Assembly: GCF_016908145.1 (NCBI RefSeq)
Contig: NZ_JAFBDI010000007.1
Span: 1-64,000 of the forward strand
DNA: 64,000 bases
Source: Marinitoga litoralis
GTDB taxonomy: Bacteria; Thermotogota; Thermotogae; Petrotogales; Petrotogaceae
Reading direction: 5' to 3'
In this document: piece by piece, positions 54,624 to 64,000 of the stretch
Position numbering within the stretch: position 1 is the first letter of the stretch
Layout: each line of letters opens with the position of its first letter
Translations under genes and position numbers: made by a program
The notes under the pieces: model-generated
The model's database searches: none
Told to the model about the DNA's origin: nothing
Seen by the model: only the letters and a program-made list of their open reading frames with translations

Positions 54624-56558
54624 AATTTTGTCTGTAAAATCTGGAAGTTTTTGTCTCATATAAAAGGAATTTCCATAATAGGGTTTTGTTGTGCCGGTTA
54701 ATTGCTTAACTATATAAAGCTCGTCTTTTGCCCGGGTTACTGCAACATAGAATAGTCTTTCTTCTTCATCTATTTTCTTTTCTTTTAAAGCCATTCCATT
54801 TGGAAAATCGCCAGGGTTTACAGAAATTATAATAACAACTTTCCATTCAAGCCCTTTTGCTCCATGAACTGTTGTAAGTGTAATCTTTTCAGTTTTCCTA
54901 TCCTTTTCTGCTCCCTGAATTTCTATATTTTCACTTAAAGCTAATTCTTCAAGAAATTTATTAAGATTTTCATATCTCGAGGCAATTTCTGATAATCTTT
55001 CGATATCTAATTTTCTTGAATAAGCATCTTTGAAATTTAATTCAAGATATTCTCTATAGAACTCTAAATAAAGATAATCTATTAAATCCTGTGGGTTTTC
55101 TGTTTCATTTTCATAGAGATACAATATAATATCCTTTAATTTTGGATATTTTTTTAAGTTAATATTTTCAAAAGCATCATATGGTGTTGTATATTCCATC
55201 AAATTAGCATAAAATTCATTTGTAATTTTTGTCATTGTTTTTTGACCAATTCCAGGAAATAATTTTAATACTCTTGACCAAGATATATTATCAAAAGGAT
55301 TATTAATTATTTTTAAAAATGCCATAATATCTTTAATATGTCTTGTTTCTATAAATCTTTTTCCAGATAATAATTTGTAGGAAATTTTATTTGCATCAAG
55401 TTTTTGTTGTAATGTCATAGATAAACTGTGAGAACGATATAATATAGCAATATCTTCTGGTGAAATACCTTCATCGAATTTATTTTCTATTAATTGAACT
55501 ACAAAATCAGCCTGTTCTAATTCATCATATGTTTTTATAATTTTTGGTTTTATATTATATGAAGATCTAAAAGGTTTTAATTTTTTTGGAATAGAATGAG
55601 TAGGTATTAAAAAATTTTCAAGTTCAACAATTTCAGGAACACTCCTGTAATTTGTTTGTATTTTAAATAATTTCACATTATCATGATTTTGAAAATCTTC
55701 AACATTTTCAAATCTAGATCCTCTAAATGAATATATACTTTGAGAATCATCACCAACTACAATTAGATTATTATGAACACTTGATAAAAATTCGACTATT
55801 CTTAACTGAACTAAACTAGTATCCTGAAATTCATCTACTAAGACCCATTTGTATTTTGAAGCAATGTGATTTCTTATCTCTTCATTTTCTTCTAATAATC
55901 TTAAAGTGTAAATTAACATATCATCGTAATCCATAGCATTTATATTTTTTTTCATTTCCAAATAATTCATATATATTTTTTCAATATCATCTTCATAATC
56001 AATTAAATATGAGGCTACATCTAAAATAGCTTCTCTTATTGATTTTAATGTATTTGCAGCGTATCCTATTATTTTTAATATAACTCCCTCATTAGGAATT
56101 TGTTTTGCTTCTTCTTTTGTAAGATTTCCTTTATATTCATTTTTAGCAACTCTCATTACATCTTTCGCATCTTCAGCATCTAAAATAGAAAAATTATTTT
56201 CAAATCCAACTAATTTTGCATATTTTCTAAGCAACATATTACATACATGGTGAAATGTCCCAGCAGTTAAAGAAGATGTATCAATGTTAGTTACATTTCT
56301 AACTCTTTCAATCATCTCTTTTGCAGATGCTCTAGTAAAAGTAACTAACAAAATATTCTCGGGTTTTTCTCCTTGGGACAAAAGATATGCAATTTTATAA
56401 GTAATAACCCGGGTTTTACCTGAACCCGGGCCAGCAATTATTAATGACCTACCATTAGAATTAATTACAGCATCTAATTGTTCTTCATCTAAATCTTCTT
56501 TAATAAATTCTGGAATAGTATATTCACTTTTTTTAATATTAAACACTTTATCTTCCAT
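54579..56558 (-). CDS. UvrD/PcrA/Rep-family DNA helicase
   Basis: 659 residues; superfamily 1A helicase. Q motif region LDEEQLDAV, Walker A GPGSGKT (43-49), motif II VDEFQDTS, motif III VGDDSQSIYSFRGS, motif IV QTNYRS, motif V TVHGAKGLEW, motif VI VAVTRAKDELY. Works in repair and fork restart. The C-terminal tail is shorter than in Bacillus PcrA and its last codons form direct repeat B. GGAGG precedes the ATG; it lies 13 bp after rpoD. Confidence 0.93.
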   Translation of the reverse strand: MEDKVFNIKKSEYTIPEFIKEDLDEEQLDAVINSNGRSLIIAGPGSGKTRVITYKIAYLLSQGEKPENILLVTFTRASAKEMIERVRNVTNIDTSSLTAGTFHHVCNMLLRKYAKLVGFENNFSILDAEDAKDVMRVAKNEYKGNLTKEEAKQIPNEGVILKIIGYAANTLKSIREAILDVASYLIDYEDDIEKIYMNYLEMKKNINAMDYDDMLIYTLRLLEENEEIRNHIASKYKWVLVDEFQDTSLVQLRIVEFLSSVHNNLIVVGDDSQSIYSFRGSRFENVEDFQNHDNVKLFKIQTNYRSVPEIVELENFLIPTHSIPKKLKPFRSSYNIKPKIIKTYDELEQADFVVQLIENKFDEGISPEDIAILYRSHSLSMTLQQKLDANKISYKLLSGKRFIETRHIKDIMAFLKIINNPFDNISWSRVLKLFPGIGQKTMTKITNEFYANLMEYTTPYDAFENINLKKYPKLKDIILYLYENETENPQDLIDYLYLEFYREYLELNFKDAYSRKLDIERLSEIASRYENLNKFLEELALSENIEIQGAEKDRKTEKITLTTVHGAKGLEWKVVIIISVNPGDFPNGMALKEKKIDEEERLFYVAVTRAKDELYIVKQLTGTTKPYYGNSFYMRQKLPDFTDKIPKRLVEYWKIGYTE

Positions 56559-56571
56559 AATAATCCTCCGA

Positions 56572-57834
56572 TTATAATTCTTTACCCAGCATGGAACTTA
56601 ATTCTTTTAATTGAGAACTTCTACTTGGATGTCTTAATTTTCTAAGAGCTTTAACTTCAATTTGTCTAATTCTTTCTCTTGTTACATTAAAGTATTGACC
56701 AACTTCTTCTAATGTTTTTACTTTACCATCAAGGAGACCATATCTCATTTTCAATACCATAGCTTCTCTTGGTTGCAATGTATCTAAAATCTTTTCTAAT
56801 TCTTCTCTTAATAACATTTTCATAGCAACTTCAGATGGTTTGTCTAAAGAATCATCAGCAATAAAATCACCAATAGTAGAATCATCTTCATCAGAAGCAC
56901 CTAAAGGTGAATCAGCTGAGATTGTTTCTCTAGCAGTTAATAATATTTCATTAACTTTTTCAACAGGTTTTCCTGTTAATTCAGATAATTTTTCTGGTGA
57001 AGGATATTCACCATATTCTTGAAGATATTCTCTTATTATCTTATTGAATTTATTAATAGTTTCTACCATATGAACAGGTATTCTTATAGTTCTAGCTTGA
57101 TCAGCAATGGCACGTGTAATTGCTTGTCTAATCCACCATGTAGCATATGTACTAAATTTAAATCCTTTTTTATAATCAAATTTGTTAACGGCTTTAATAA
57201 GTCCAATATTTCCTTCTTGTATTAAATCCAAGAAAGATAATCCTCTTCCAACATATTTTTTTGCAATTGAAATAACAAGCCTTAAATTTGCTCTTATCAA
57301 TTCATCTCTGGCTTTTTTATTTCCTTCTTGTGCTCTTTTAGCAAGCCTTTTTTCTCTTTGAGGAGTTAATAATTTTATTTTTCCTATTTCTTTTAAATAT
57401 ACTTTAATAGGATCTTTTAAAGACATATTATCAAAAACTTGTGTCTCACCATCTTCCAAATAATCCATTAATTCTACTGTAGAAGCACCTTCAGATTCAA
57501 TTATTTCTTCAATTTCATGGATGCTCTGGTCATCTAATTGAGAACCATCATCAACCATAATTCCTTCTTTTTCTAAAGCTTCGTATACTTTTTCAATTAG
57601 TTCTGTATCTAATTCAGATGGAAGTGTTTTATCAATATCTTCATATGTTAATACCATATTGTTTTTTTTAGCTTTTTTTATTAACTCTTTCATTATTTTT
57701 TCAAATGGTTTTGGAGGTTTATAATTTTTTTTGGATTTCTTTTTTACTTCAACAAATTCTTCAGATTTATCAATTTCACCAATTTCCAAATTACCAATTT
57801 CTTCAATAGCTTTCATAATATCTTTATCTGCCAT
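56572..57834 (-). CDS. rpoD: Primary sigma factor (sigma-70)
   Basis: 420 residues. Regions 2.1-2.4 include [19 protein letters not shown] and [17 protein letters not shown]; region 3 [15 protein letters not shown]; region 4.2 [22 protein letters not shown]. The promoter motif TATAAT seen across the window fits this factor. ATG 57834 overlaps the dnaG stop (TGATG); a TTG just before it is less likely. Confidence 0.96.
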   Translation of the reverse strand: MADKDIMKAIEEIGNLEIGEIDKSEEFVEVKKKSKKNYKPPKPFEKIMKELIKKAKKNNMVLTYEDIDKTLPSELDTELIEKVYEALEKEGIMVDDGSQLDDQSIHEIEEIIESEGASTVELMDYLEDGETQVFDNMSLKDPIKVYLKEIGKIKLLTPQREKRLAKRAQEGNKKARDELIRANLRLVISIAKKYVGRGLSFLDLIQEGNIGLIKAVNKFDYKKGFKFSTYATWWIRQAITRAIADQARTIRIPVHMVETINKFNKIIREYLQEYGEYPSPEKLSELTGKPVEKVNEILLTARETISADSPLGASDEDDSTIGDFIADDSLDKPSEVAMKMLLREELEKILDTLQPREAMVLKMRYGLLDGKVKTLEEVGQYFNVTRERIRQIEVKALRKLRHPSRSSQLKELSSMLGKEL

Positions 57835-59561
57835 CAAAAAACACCCCCTCGCTTTTTGAGATTAGCGAGTATTTCAAAAATCCTACGCATTATCTCTTTT
57901 TTTTCTTTTGGATCAGAAATAGAATTAAGTTTTTTTCTTAATTCTTTTACTTCATTTTCTTTTCTTATTCTTTCCACTGAATTAATTAGACTTGTAAAAA
58001 TCATTTCTGGTTCTATTTCATAATCGAAATTCCATGTAATTTTTATTAATTCAATTAATTCTTCGCTACCTTCTTCTAAAATTTGAGATAAATCATAGCC
58101 ATTTTCTATATATTCTAAGAACTCTCTTCCATATTTTTCAAAATCTCTTGAAGATAATTTCTCTTTTATATAATCTCTATATTTTTTATGTTTTACCCAT
58201 AACCAAATTAATTGTTTGTCTAATTCACTATATTTTTTTTCTGATGTAGATATATTTTCTTCATCAGAAACATAAGGAATTATTTTTTTATTAAATTTTT
58301 TATATTTTAAAATATTTTCAATAGCCTTTTTTATATTATTTTCGGGTTTTAAAAGAATTAATGAAATTCTTTTTATAAAAGTATCTAATATAGCAGCATG
58401 TTTTGAACGTTGGAATTTTAAATACCATTCTGCCATTTTCTCTAAATATTGTTCAATTCCAAAATCATCATTTATATTATATTTATCCTTATAATATTCA
58501 GGAATAAATTCATAGAATTTTTTAGAATTTTCTAATGTTGTAAAAACACCATTTTTCCCTGATTTTTTAATTAGTTCATCAGGATCTTTTGTGTTATATT
58601 GTGCAATAGCTACTTGAAAACCATATGATAATAGATATTCTAATGATTTTAAAGTAGCATTCTGCCCAGCAGAATCCATATCAAACATCGTAATAACTTT
58701 ATCGGTTAATTTTATTAATTTTTTAGAGTGATTTGCAGTAAATGCAGAACCAAGTATAGCAACAGTGTTCTCAAAACCATTAATATGCATGTTTATTGCA
58801 TCAAAATAACCTTCAACTAATATAGTGTATTTTTCTCTTTTAATAATATTTTTTGCTCTATCATATAAAAATAATATATTAGATTTTTGGAAAAATTTAT
58901 TTTCTGGACTATTTAGATATTTAGGAGTTTCATTGTTTATACTTCGTCCAGCAAAAGCAACGACTCTACCAAAGTCATCTTTAATAGGTATAATAATTCT
59001 ATTATTTAAAAGTTCATTGCCATCTTTTCTAAGAATTCCTAATTCATTTCCTAAAGAAATAGGTAAATCAAATTTATCCAACACAGATGATTTTAATGAA
59101 TTATTAGAAAAACCCAATTCGAATTTTTCTACATAATTTTCAGTAATACCCCTATTAATTAAATACTTCCAAGCTGGATGGCTTTTTGGTAAATTTAATA
59201 ATATCTCTTTATATTTATTGTGATAATTTTCAAAGATTTGGAGTTCTATAGGTAATTCTCTTTGTTTTAAGAATTTTGATATATCGACACCAGCTAAAGA
59301 AGATGCTTTTTTTATAGCCTCAACAAAATTTAATTGTTCATATTTTTGTATAAAAGTTATGGGATCGCCATGTGCGCCACAACCAAAACAATGAAAAGTA
59401 TTTGTTGATGGAAAAACAAAAAAAGAAGGAGTATCTTCTGGATGAAAAGGGCATAATGCAGTATAATTCTTTCCTGTTTTTTTCAAGGAAAGATAATTTC
59501 CAACTATATCTACAATACTTAATCTTGAATTTATATCTTCAATAACTTCTTTTGGTATCAA
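57834..59561 (-). CDS. dnaG: DNA primase
   Basis: About 575 residues. Zinc site Cys37, His40, Cys58, Cys61 ([11 protein letters not shown]...CFGCG); Toprim motif LVEGYFDAI and MFDMDSAG. I start it at TTG 59561 because GGAG is 8 bp upstream and the protein then begins [10 protein letters not shown], as primases do; a TTG at 59585 is open too. dnaG-rpoD is a common bacterial pair, here followed by pcrA. Confidence 0.95.
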   Translation of the reverse strand: MIPKEVIEDINSRLSIVDIVGNYLSLKKTGKNYTALCPFHPEDTPSFFVFPSTNTFHCFGCGAHGDPITFIQKYEQLNFVEAIKKASSLAGVDISKFLKQRELPIELQIFENYHNKYKEILLNLPKSHPAWKYLINRGITENYVEKFELGFSNNSLKSSVLDKFDLPISLGNELGILRKDGNELLNNRIIIPIKDDFGRVVAFAGRSINNETPKYLNSPENKFFQKSNILFLYDRAKNIIKREKYTILVEGYFDAINMHINGFENTVAILGSAFTANHSKKLIKLTDKVITMFDMDSAGQNATLKSLEYLLSYGFQVAIAQYNTKDPDELIKKSGKNGVFTTLENSKKFYEFIPEYYKDKYNINDDFGIEQYLEKMAEWYLKFQRSKHAAILDTFIKRISLILLKPENNIKKAIENILKYKKFNKKIIPYVSDEENISTSEKKYSELDKQLIWLWVKHKKYRDYIKEKLSSRDFEKYGREFLEYIENGYDLSQILEEGSEELIELIKITWNFDYEIEPEMIFTSLINSVERIRKENEVKELRKKLNSISDPKEKKEIMRRIFEILANLKKRGGVF

Positions 59562-59591
59562 AATACCATCTCCATATAATAGCAAAAGTAT

Positions 59592-59612
59592 GGGAACGGA
59601 AAAACCGTTCCC
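59592..59612 (-). terminator. Hairpin between rpsI and dnaG
   Basis: GGGAACGG (59592-59599) pairs with CCGTTCCC (59605-59612), loop A5. On the minus strand there is no proper U-run after it, so it may only partly separate the ribosomal genes from dnaG-rpoD. Confidence 0.45.
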
Positions 59613-59644
59613 TTATTATGCAACATTTTGTAGTGAAACCAAAA

Positions 59645-60043
59645 TCATCTCTTTGAGAATTGTGGAGCTCTTCTTGCTTTCTTTAAACCGTATTTCTTTC
59701 TTTCTACTTCTCTTGGGTCTCTTGTTAATAATCCATATTTTCTTAATACAGGTCTTAAGCTTTCGTCGTAGTTTAATAAAGCTCTAGCAATACCTAATCT
59801 AATAGCTCCAGCTTGACCGTTCATTCCGCCGCCTTCAACAGTTATAACTAAATCGAATTTTCCTTCATTACCTGTAACTGCTAAAGGTTCTAATGCGTGT
59901 TTTGACCAAACAGGATTATTATTTAAATATGCTGTTAAGCTTTCATATTCTTTTTTATTAACTCTTACTTTACCTTCACCAGGTCTTAAGTGAACTCTTG
60001 CAACAGAAGTTTTTCTTCTACCTGTTCCGTAATAATCTATCAT
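59645..60043 (-). CDS. rpsI: 30S ribosomal protein S9
   Basis: 132 residues, [17 protein letters not shown] at the start and the basic tail [12 protein letters not shown], which reaches the P site. Paired with rplM as usual, 14 bp apart. Confidence 0.97.
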   Translation of the reverse strand: MIDYYGTGRRKTSVARVHLRPGEGKVRVNKKEYESLTAYLNNNPVWSKHALEPLAVTGNEGKFDLVITVEGGGMNGQAGAIRLGIARALLNYDESLRPVLRKYGLLTRDPREVERKKYGLKKARRAPQFSKR

Positions 60044-60057
60044 TCAATATTCCCTCC

Positions 60058-60504
60058 TTATAATTCCAACTTTTCTGGTTTTTGCGCTTCATGAGGGTGA
60101 TTAGAACCAGAATAAACCTTTAATTTTTTAAACATATGTCTTCCTAATGTTGTTTTTGGAAGCATACCCTTTACAGCTTTTTCAATTAATCTTTCTGGAT
60201 ATTTTTCTAAAATTTCTTTAGCTGTTTGTTCTTTTATTCCACCTGGATAACCAGAATGTCTATAATATTTCTTTTGGGTTAATTTTTTACCTGTTAATAC
60301 TATTTTTTCAGCATTTATAACAATTACATAATCACCTGTATCAACATGTGGTGTATATGTTGGTTTGTGTTTTCCTTGTAAAACTTTAGCTACTTGTGAA
60401 GCTAATCTACCTAATGACATTCCTGTAGCATCAACTACATACCATTTTCTTTCAACTTCTTCGTTTTTTGCTAAATAACTCTTTTGAGTCATAATTGAAG
60501 CCAT
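60058..60504 (-). CDS. rplM: 50S ribosomal protein L13
   Basis: 148 residues with [29 protein letters not shown] and [17 protein letters not shown] precedes the ATG with correct spacing. First of rplM-rpsI, following ribU closely. Confidence 0.97.
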   Translation of the reverse strand: MASIMTQKSYLAKNEEVERKWYVVDATGMSLGRLASQVAKVLQGKHKPTYTPHVDTGDYVIVINAEKIVLTGKKLTQKKYYRHSGYPGGIKEQTAKEILEKYPERLIEKAVKGMLPKTTLGRHMFKKLKVYSGSNHPHEAQKPEKLEL

Positions 60505-60521
60505 TTTGCTGTCCTCCTTTC

Positions 60522-61052
60522 TTAGGAAAAAAAGTTCTTTGTTCTCTTATATAACAAGTCGCCTAAAATTGCGTCTATAATAAATTTTATTAAATTAAAA
60601 GATATTATAGTAATTATTAATGTCCATGTAGATAATCCAAAGTATTGAGCTGCTTCGCTAAAAGACATTTTAAAATAGATTGGAATAATAATCATATTCA
60701 TTAAAACCATTACAATTCCAACGCCAAAAGCTCCTATAACATATTTTATATATCTGTTAATATTAGCTTTGAAAAATGCAAGAATTGTAATAAAGGTTAA
60801 AATAGCTACAAAATCCATTGAAACACCAATTAAATCTCCAGACTTGACAAAATAAAATACAATGTCTTTAGTTATCAATGAAAATATTGCAGTTTTCCAA
60901 TCAAATAAAAATAATGAAGCAATTATTAACAATGCACTTGGATCGAATTTTAAAAAACTTGCAAAAGGAAATATTGGAAATTCTAAAAACATTAATAATA
61001 CTGATAATGCTCCCAATATTCCTGCCGTTGATAGTCTTTTTACACGGCTCAT
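60522..61052 (-). CDS. ECF transporter S component, RibU-type (riboflavin)
   Basis: 176 residues, about six membrane helices. [20 protein letters not shown] matches the RibU substrate-binding motif (E.P.FP..LK.DPS), and the N-terminus ([12 protein letters not shown]) contains the Ala motif that docks the energy-coupling module. The place between rplM and rpmA is shared with Thermotoga. No FMN riboswitch is seen upstream, where it follows rpmA closely. Confidence 0.85.
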   Translation of the reverse strand: MSRVKRLSTAGILGALSVLLMFLEFPIFPFASFLKFDPSALLIIASLFLFDWKTAIFSLITKDIVFYFVKSGDLIGVSMDFVAILTFITILAFFKANINRYIKYVIGAFGVGIVMVLMNMIIIPIYFKMSFSEAAQYFGLSTWTLIITIISFNLIKFIIDAILGDLLYKRTKNFFS

Positions 61053-61064
61053 ATTATCACCTGC

Positions 61065-61340
61065 TTATCTTTCAGGATAAACGCTAACGATTTTTCTGTT
61101 ATTTTTAACTTCAAATTTAACGTAGCCTTCTATTTTAGAATAAATTGTGAAATCTCTACCCATTCCAACATTGTTTCCTGGGTGTATTCTTGTTCCTCTT
61201 TGTCTAATAATAATGTTTCCTGGAATTACTTTTTGTCCATCGCTTTTCTTTACTCCGAGGTACTTTGGTTTGGAATCTCTTCCGTTTTTTGCAGTACCTC
61301 CACTCTTTTTAGAAGAAAAGAGTTGAAGATTTATTTTCAT
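61065..61340 (-). CDS. rpmA: 50S ribosomal protein L27 with cleavable N-terminus
   Basis: 91 residues; body [22 protein letters not shown] and [20 protein letters not shown]. The N-terminus [15 protein letters not shown] carries the LQ(F/L)F element removed by Prp in Firmicutes. The prp gene directly precedes it with a one-base overlap (TAATG). Confidence 0.95.
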   Translation of the reverse strand: MKINLQLFSSKKSGGTAKNGRDSKPKYLGVKKSDGQKVIPGNIIIRQRGTRIHPGNNVGMGRDFTIYSKIEGYVKFEVKNNRKIVSVYPER

Positions 61341-61633
61341 TACTTATTCACCTCCACTTTCAAGTTATCAGGATAACTTTCTTCGATACCTTTTAATGCA
61401 TCATGTAAATACATAATCAATTTATCAGACAATTCATTGTTAGTCCATGTAATCTTCAAATAACCATCTTTTTTCTTATAATTACCGTTTTTTTCATTTT
61501 TTATTATTTCGGCTACAAATTGGGTTAAAACACTTACTGCACTACAAACAATATCTTTTCCAAATTCATCAAATTCTGCATGTCCTTTAATTTCAACAAA
61601 GTTTTTTCTAAAATTAAATTTTACATCTATCAT
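61340..61633 (-). CDS. prp: Ribosomal-processing cysteine protease Prp (DUF464)
   Basis: 97 residues; catalytic His18 ([10 protein letters not shown]) and Cys30 ([10 protein letters not shown]), the two conserved residues of the family. It trims L27 so that its mature N-terminus can reach the peptidyl-transferase centre. Lies between rplU (4-bp overlap) and rpmA. Confidence 0.92.
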   Translation of the reverse strand: MIDVKFNFRKNFVEIKGHAEFDEFGKDIVCSAVSVLTQFVAEIIKNEKNGNYKKKDGYLKITWTNNELSDKLIMYLHDALKGIEESYPDNLKVEVNK

Positions 61634-61941
61634 GCTTCGATCTTTTTAATTTTTAAAGCTGTGTAGTGTTGGCGATGTCCTTTTTTTCTTCTGAAGTTTT
61701 TTCTTCCTTGGAACTTTACAACTAATACTTTTTTATCTTTTCCATGTTCTACAACTTCAGCAACAACCTTAGCATTTTCCACATAAGGTTTTCCGATTTT
61801 TGCAGAATCACTTTTTACGAATAAAACCTTGTCTAAAACAACTTCTGAACCTGGTTCGTATCCGTTTAATTTTTCTGTGTAAAGTTCCATACCTTCTTCT
61901 ACTCTGTATTGTTTTCCGCCAACTTCAATGATAGCGTACAT
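61630..61941 (-). CDS. rplU: 50S ribosomal protein L21
   Basis: 103 residues, [17 protein letters not shown] start, [22 protein letters not shown] end. First gene of rplU-prp-rpmA-ribU-rplM-rpsI. GAGGAGGTGACT precedes the ATG. Its leader can fold (61972-62010). Confidence 0.97.
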   Translation of the reverse strand: MYAIIEVGGKQYRVEEGMELYTEKLNGYEPGSEVVLDKVLFVKSDSAKIGKPYVENAKVVAEVVEHGKDKKVLVVKFQGRKNFRRKKGHRQHYTALKIKKIEA

Positions 61942-61971
61942 ATAGTCACCTCCTCTTGAAATAATAATGCT

Positions 61972-62010
61972 GGGCTAAGGTACCATTATTGGATTTAAAA
62001 CCTTAGACCC
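61972..62010 (-). ncRNA. Structured 5' leader of the rplU mRNA
   Basis: GGGCTAAGGT (61972-61981) pairs with ACCTTAGACCC (62000-62010) leaving one bulged base. The hairpin lies between the promoter at 62021-62029 and the rplU ribosome site. It resembles in position the L21 leaders of Firmicutes; autoregulation is an inference. Confidence 0.5.
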
Positions 62011-62020
62011 TTTCCGGAAT

Positions 62021-62029
62021 ATTTTATCA
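62021..62029 (-). promoter_or_regulatory. Extended -10 promoter of rplU
   Basis: The minus strand reads TGATAAAAT (62029-62021). Transcription would begin near 62014, just before the leader hairpin. Confidence 0.5.
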
Positions 62030-62066
62030 TATTTCACACTAAACATTGATTAAACTTATGTTAAAA

Positions 62067-62831
62067 TTATAAATCAATTTCAATGCCAATTGGACAATGA
62101 TCAGAACCCATAACATCAGAAAGAATAAATGCATTTTTTAATTTATCTTTTAATGGTGTACTTACATAGAAATAATCTATTCTCCATCCTATATTTCTTT
62201 CTCTTGCTCGCGTTTTGTAATCCCACCATGTATAATTATTAGGTTCTTTATTAAACATTCTAAATGAATCAATGAAACCGCTTGCTAATAATTTATCAAT
62301 CCATTCCCTTTCTATTGGTAAAAATCCTGAAACATTTTCATTTTCTTTAGGTCTTGCAAGATCGATTTCAGTATGAGCAGTATTAACATCCCCGCATATA
62401 ATAATATTTGGTTGTTTCTTCTTATAATCTTCTAAAAATTCTAATAAATAATAATAGAAATCCATTTTATACTGTAATCTCTCATCACGTGCTTTTCCAT
62501 TAGGAAAATAAATATTAAATAATGAAAAATTTTCATATTCTGTTATTAATGTTCTGCCTTCTGAATCGAATTTTTCATTTCCAAAACCTTTTAATACATT
62601 TTTTGGCTCAATTTTAGTAAAAGTTGCAACACCACTATATCCTTTCTTTTCAGCAGAAACAAAATATTTTTTCCAAGGTCCATGTTCAAGAAACTTTTTG
62701 GTTAGCTGTTCTTCTCTTGCTTTAGTTTCTTGGATACATAATATATCAGGATCTTCTTTATCAAGAAATTCTACAAATCCCTTTTTTATTGCTGCTCTTA
62801 TTCCATTAACATTCCAAGATAATATTTTCAT
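62067..62831 (-). CDS. xth: Exodeoxyribonuclease III / AP endonuclease
   Basis: 254 residues of the EEP nuclease fold: [23 protein letters not shown] (metal Glu), [15 protein letters not shown] and the final SDHCPI. Cuts at abasic sites in base-excision repair. The ATG at 62831 has AAGGAG upstream; an upstream in-frame start would overlap this SD. Single gene with its own promoter. Confidence 0.95.
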   Translation of the reverse strand: MKILSWNVNGIRAAIKKGFVEFLDKEDPDILCIQETKAREEQLTKKFLEHGPWKKYFVSAEKKGYSGVATFTKIEPKNVLKGFGNEKFDSEGRTLITEYENFSLFNIYFPNGKARDERLQYKMDFYYYLLEFLEDYKKKQPNIIICGDVNTAHTEIDLARPKENENVSGFLPIEREWIDKLLASGFIDSFRMFNKEPNNYTWWDYKTRARERNIGWRIDYFYVSTPLKDKLKNAFILSDVMGSDHCPIGIEIDL

Positions 62832-62865
62832 ATATTCACACTCCTTAAATTGTATCATTATTATA

Positions 62866-62874
62866 ATTATATCA
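62866..62874 (-). promoter_or_regulatory. Extended -10 promoter of xth
   Basis: The minus strand reads TGATATAAT (62874-62866), 35 bp before the ATG. Confidence 0.5.
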
Positions 62875-63230
62875 TACTATACTTGTCTAAAATAAAAGAA
62901 AAAAATTTTTGTATGTTAGTTTCACTACAATTATATTTTTATTTATTATATATATAATCTTATGAAATTAGAATTTGCGCATTAATTTGGAAGAACATAT
63001 CACATATGCGGCTTTATTAGTTTTACATCTAATATTCAAAGAGTTTTTTTAAATAATGATTAAAATATATGAATTATTTCAAATTAATATATGAATTTAT
63101 ATCAAGTTTTTATATAAGTAATAATAAAAAATATTATTATTGAGCTCCCTTTCTTTTTTTCTTAATGTTTGCATCATAATGAATTAATTAACAATATATT
63201 GATTAATAAATTATTAGGAATAATTATAAT
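62875..63230. other. Gene-free region between xth and pepD
   Basis: Very AT-rich. It has a weak hairpin (TAATAATA 63119-63126 with TATTATTA 63132-63139) and a short protein-like minus-strand stretch around 62980-63050 (…NIRCKTNKAAYVICSSKL…) with no start or ribosome site. No supported gene. Confidence 0.55.
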
Positions 63231-63258
63231 TTGTTATGCGAAATATATATGATATAAT
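63231..63258 (+). promoter_or_regulatory. Promoter of pepD
   Basis: -35 TTGTTA (63231-63236), 16-bp spacer, -10 TATAAT (63253-63258) within the extended form TGATATAAT. AAGGAGG and the ATG at 63292 follow. Confidence 0.7.
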
Positions 63259-63291
63259 ATTATAGAAATTATAATACAAGGAGGAATTTAA

Positions 63292-64000
63292 ATGAGAGTT
63301 TTAGAAGGGATAGAGCCAGAAAGAGTATTTTACTTTTTTGAAGAAATTAGTAAAATACCAAGATGTTCAGGTAATGAAAAAGCAATAAGTGATTATCTTG
63401 TAAATTTTTCTAAGGAAAGAAATTTAGAATATATTCAAGATAAAGCATTAAATGTAATTATAAAAAAACCAGCAACTAAAGGATATGAAAATGTACCTGG
63501 AGTAATTTTACAAGGACATATAGATATGGTATGTGAAAAATCATCTGATTGCGATCACGATTTTTCAAAAGATCCAATTAAGCTCCAAATTGAAGGGGAT
63601 TACATTAAAGCTACAAATACAACGTTAGGAGCAGATAATGGTATTGCAGTTGCATATGCATTGGCATTATTAGATTCAAAAGATATTGAACATCCTGCAA
63701 TAGAAGCATTATTTACAACCGAAGAAGAAACAGGCATGACAGGAGCAAATGAATTAGATCCTAAATTATTAAATGGTAAAGTATTATTAAACATAGATTC
63801 TGAAGAAGAAGGAATATTTTATGTGAGTTGTGCAGGCGGTTTAAGAGATATTATAACATTACCTGTAAAATATGTAGAATCAAAAAATAATCATGGTTTT
63901 AAATTAAAGATTTCTGGTTTACAAGGCGGACATTCTGGAATGGAGATAATTAAACAAAGAGGAAATTCTAATAAATTATTAGGAAGAGTATTATATGATT
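63292..64000 (+). CDS. pepD: Beta-Ala-His (aminoacyl-histidine) dipeptidase, N-terminal part
   Basis: 236 codons are visible before the window ends; the family is about 480 long. Features of M20-type PepD: FEEISKIPRCSGNEKAIS, the metal His/Asp in LQGHIDMVCEKS, the bridging Asp in GADNGIAVAYALAL and the Glu pair in TTEEETGMTGA, then GLQGGHSGMEI at the lid-domain boundary. A cytoplasmic peptidase of broad dipeptide range. It has its own promoter and strong SD (AAGGAGG). Confidence 0.92.
   Translation, partial: MRVLEGIEPERVFYFFEEISKIPRCSGNEKAISDYLVNFSKERNLEYIQDKALNVIIKKPATKGYENVPGVILQGHIDMVCEKSSDCDHDFSKDPIKLQIEGDYIKATNTTLGADNGIAVAYALALLDSKDIEHPAIEALFTTEEETGMTGANELDPKLLNGKVLLNIDSEEEGIFYVSCAGGLRDIITLPVKYVESKNNHGFKLKISGLQGGHSGMEIIKQRGNSNKLLGRVLYD

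Noticed and set aside
62980-63050. Short minus-strand protein-like stretch between xth and pepD
   Set aside because: No start, no ribosome site, quickly closed by stops; too short to assign to a transposase or any family.

Overview
The window looks like chromosomal DNA of a very AT-rich, thermophilic anaerobe of the Thermotogota, most probably Marinitoga or a close relative (an inference from gene content and order, not a database match). Three things point there: the order dnaG-rpsI-rplM-ribU-rpmA-prp-rplU with rpoD, as I know it from Thermotoga; a four-gene porCDAB pyruvate:ferredoxin oxidoreductase; and a trimeric hydCBA iron hydrogenase. Most of the DNA is well-packed housekeeping sequence with short overlaps, strong GGAGG-type ribosome sites and frequent TGn-TATAAT extended -10 promoters. 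No rRNA, tRNA or CRISPR array was seen.

Layout. 1-323: the end of an IS transposase. 331-5599 (-): alr, yhaM-like, topA, ddl. 5760-10504: an MFS permease, tex and trigger factor. 10707-14321 (+): degenerate GGDEF protein, MBL-fold hydrolase, purB. 14343-16272 (-): an ABC exporter preceded by the wreck of a LanC-like lanthipeptide synthetase gene. 16647-18543 (-): ispE, a NUDIX protein and hslV. 18684-21106 (+): an exported protein and a two-component system. 21164-26128 (+): yicC-remA-gmk-rpoZ continuing into an envelope protein, a prepilin-like protein, a HEAT-repeat protein and comF. 26267-28629: DUF4912 protein and GH57 enzyme. 28652-31703: porCDAB. 31780: PpiC-type foldase. 33920-37272: hydCBA. 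37463-43520: a threonine-synthase-like gene coupled to a molybdenum hydroxylase operon with two small and two FAD subunits. 43663-46674 (-): a dead THEP1 NTPase gene, uppP, a DUF368 undecaprenyl-phosphate translocase candidate and a dead metallophosphoesterase. 46794-51318 (+): two exported proteins and an AAA/PD-(D/E)XK protein. 51461-54141 (-): a small RiPP island. 54579-62831 (-): pcrA-like helicase, rpoD, dnaG, ribosomal protein genes, ribU, prp and xth. 63292 to the end: pepD.

The most interesting region is about 51.4-54.6 kb. On the minus strand a 27-residue peptide gene ending in WCSGC is followed by a perfect 34-bp palindrome, a radical SAM/SPASM maturase and an MFS exporter, which is the standard layout of a ribosomally made, modified peptide. 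The maturase frame is split by one base in an A7 tract. The locus is bracketed by 52-bp identical direct repeats of the pcrA 3' end, as for an element that inserted at that gene end and restored it. Its upstream region carries two adjacent perfect palindromes and a roughly 140-bp element. A diverged copy of that element (16313-16444) sits upstream of the decayed LanC-like gene and its ABC exporter, so two peptide loci of different chemistry, one alive and one dying, appear to share an upstream element.
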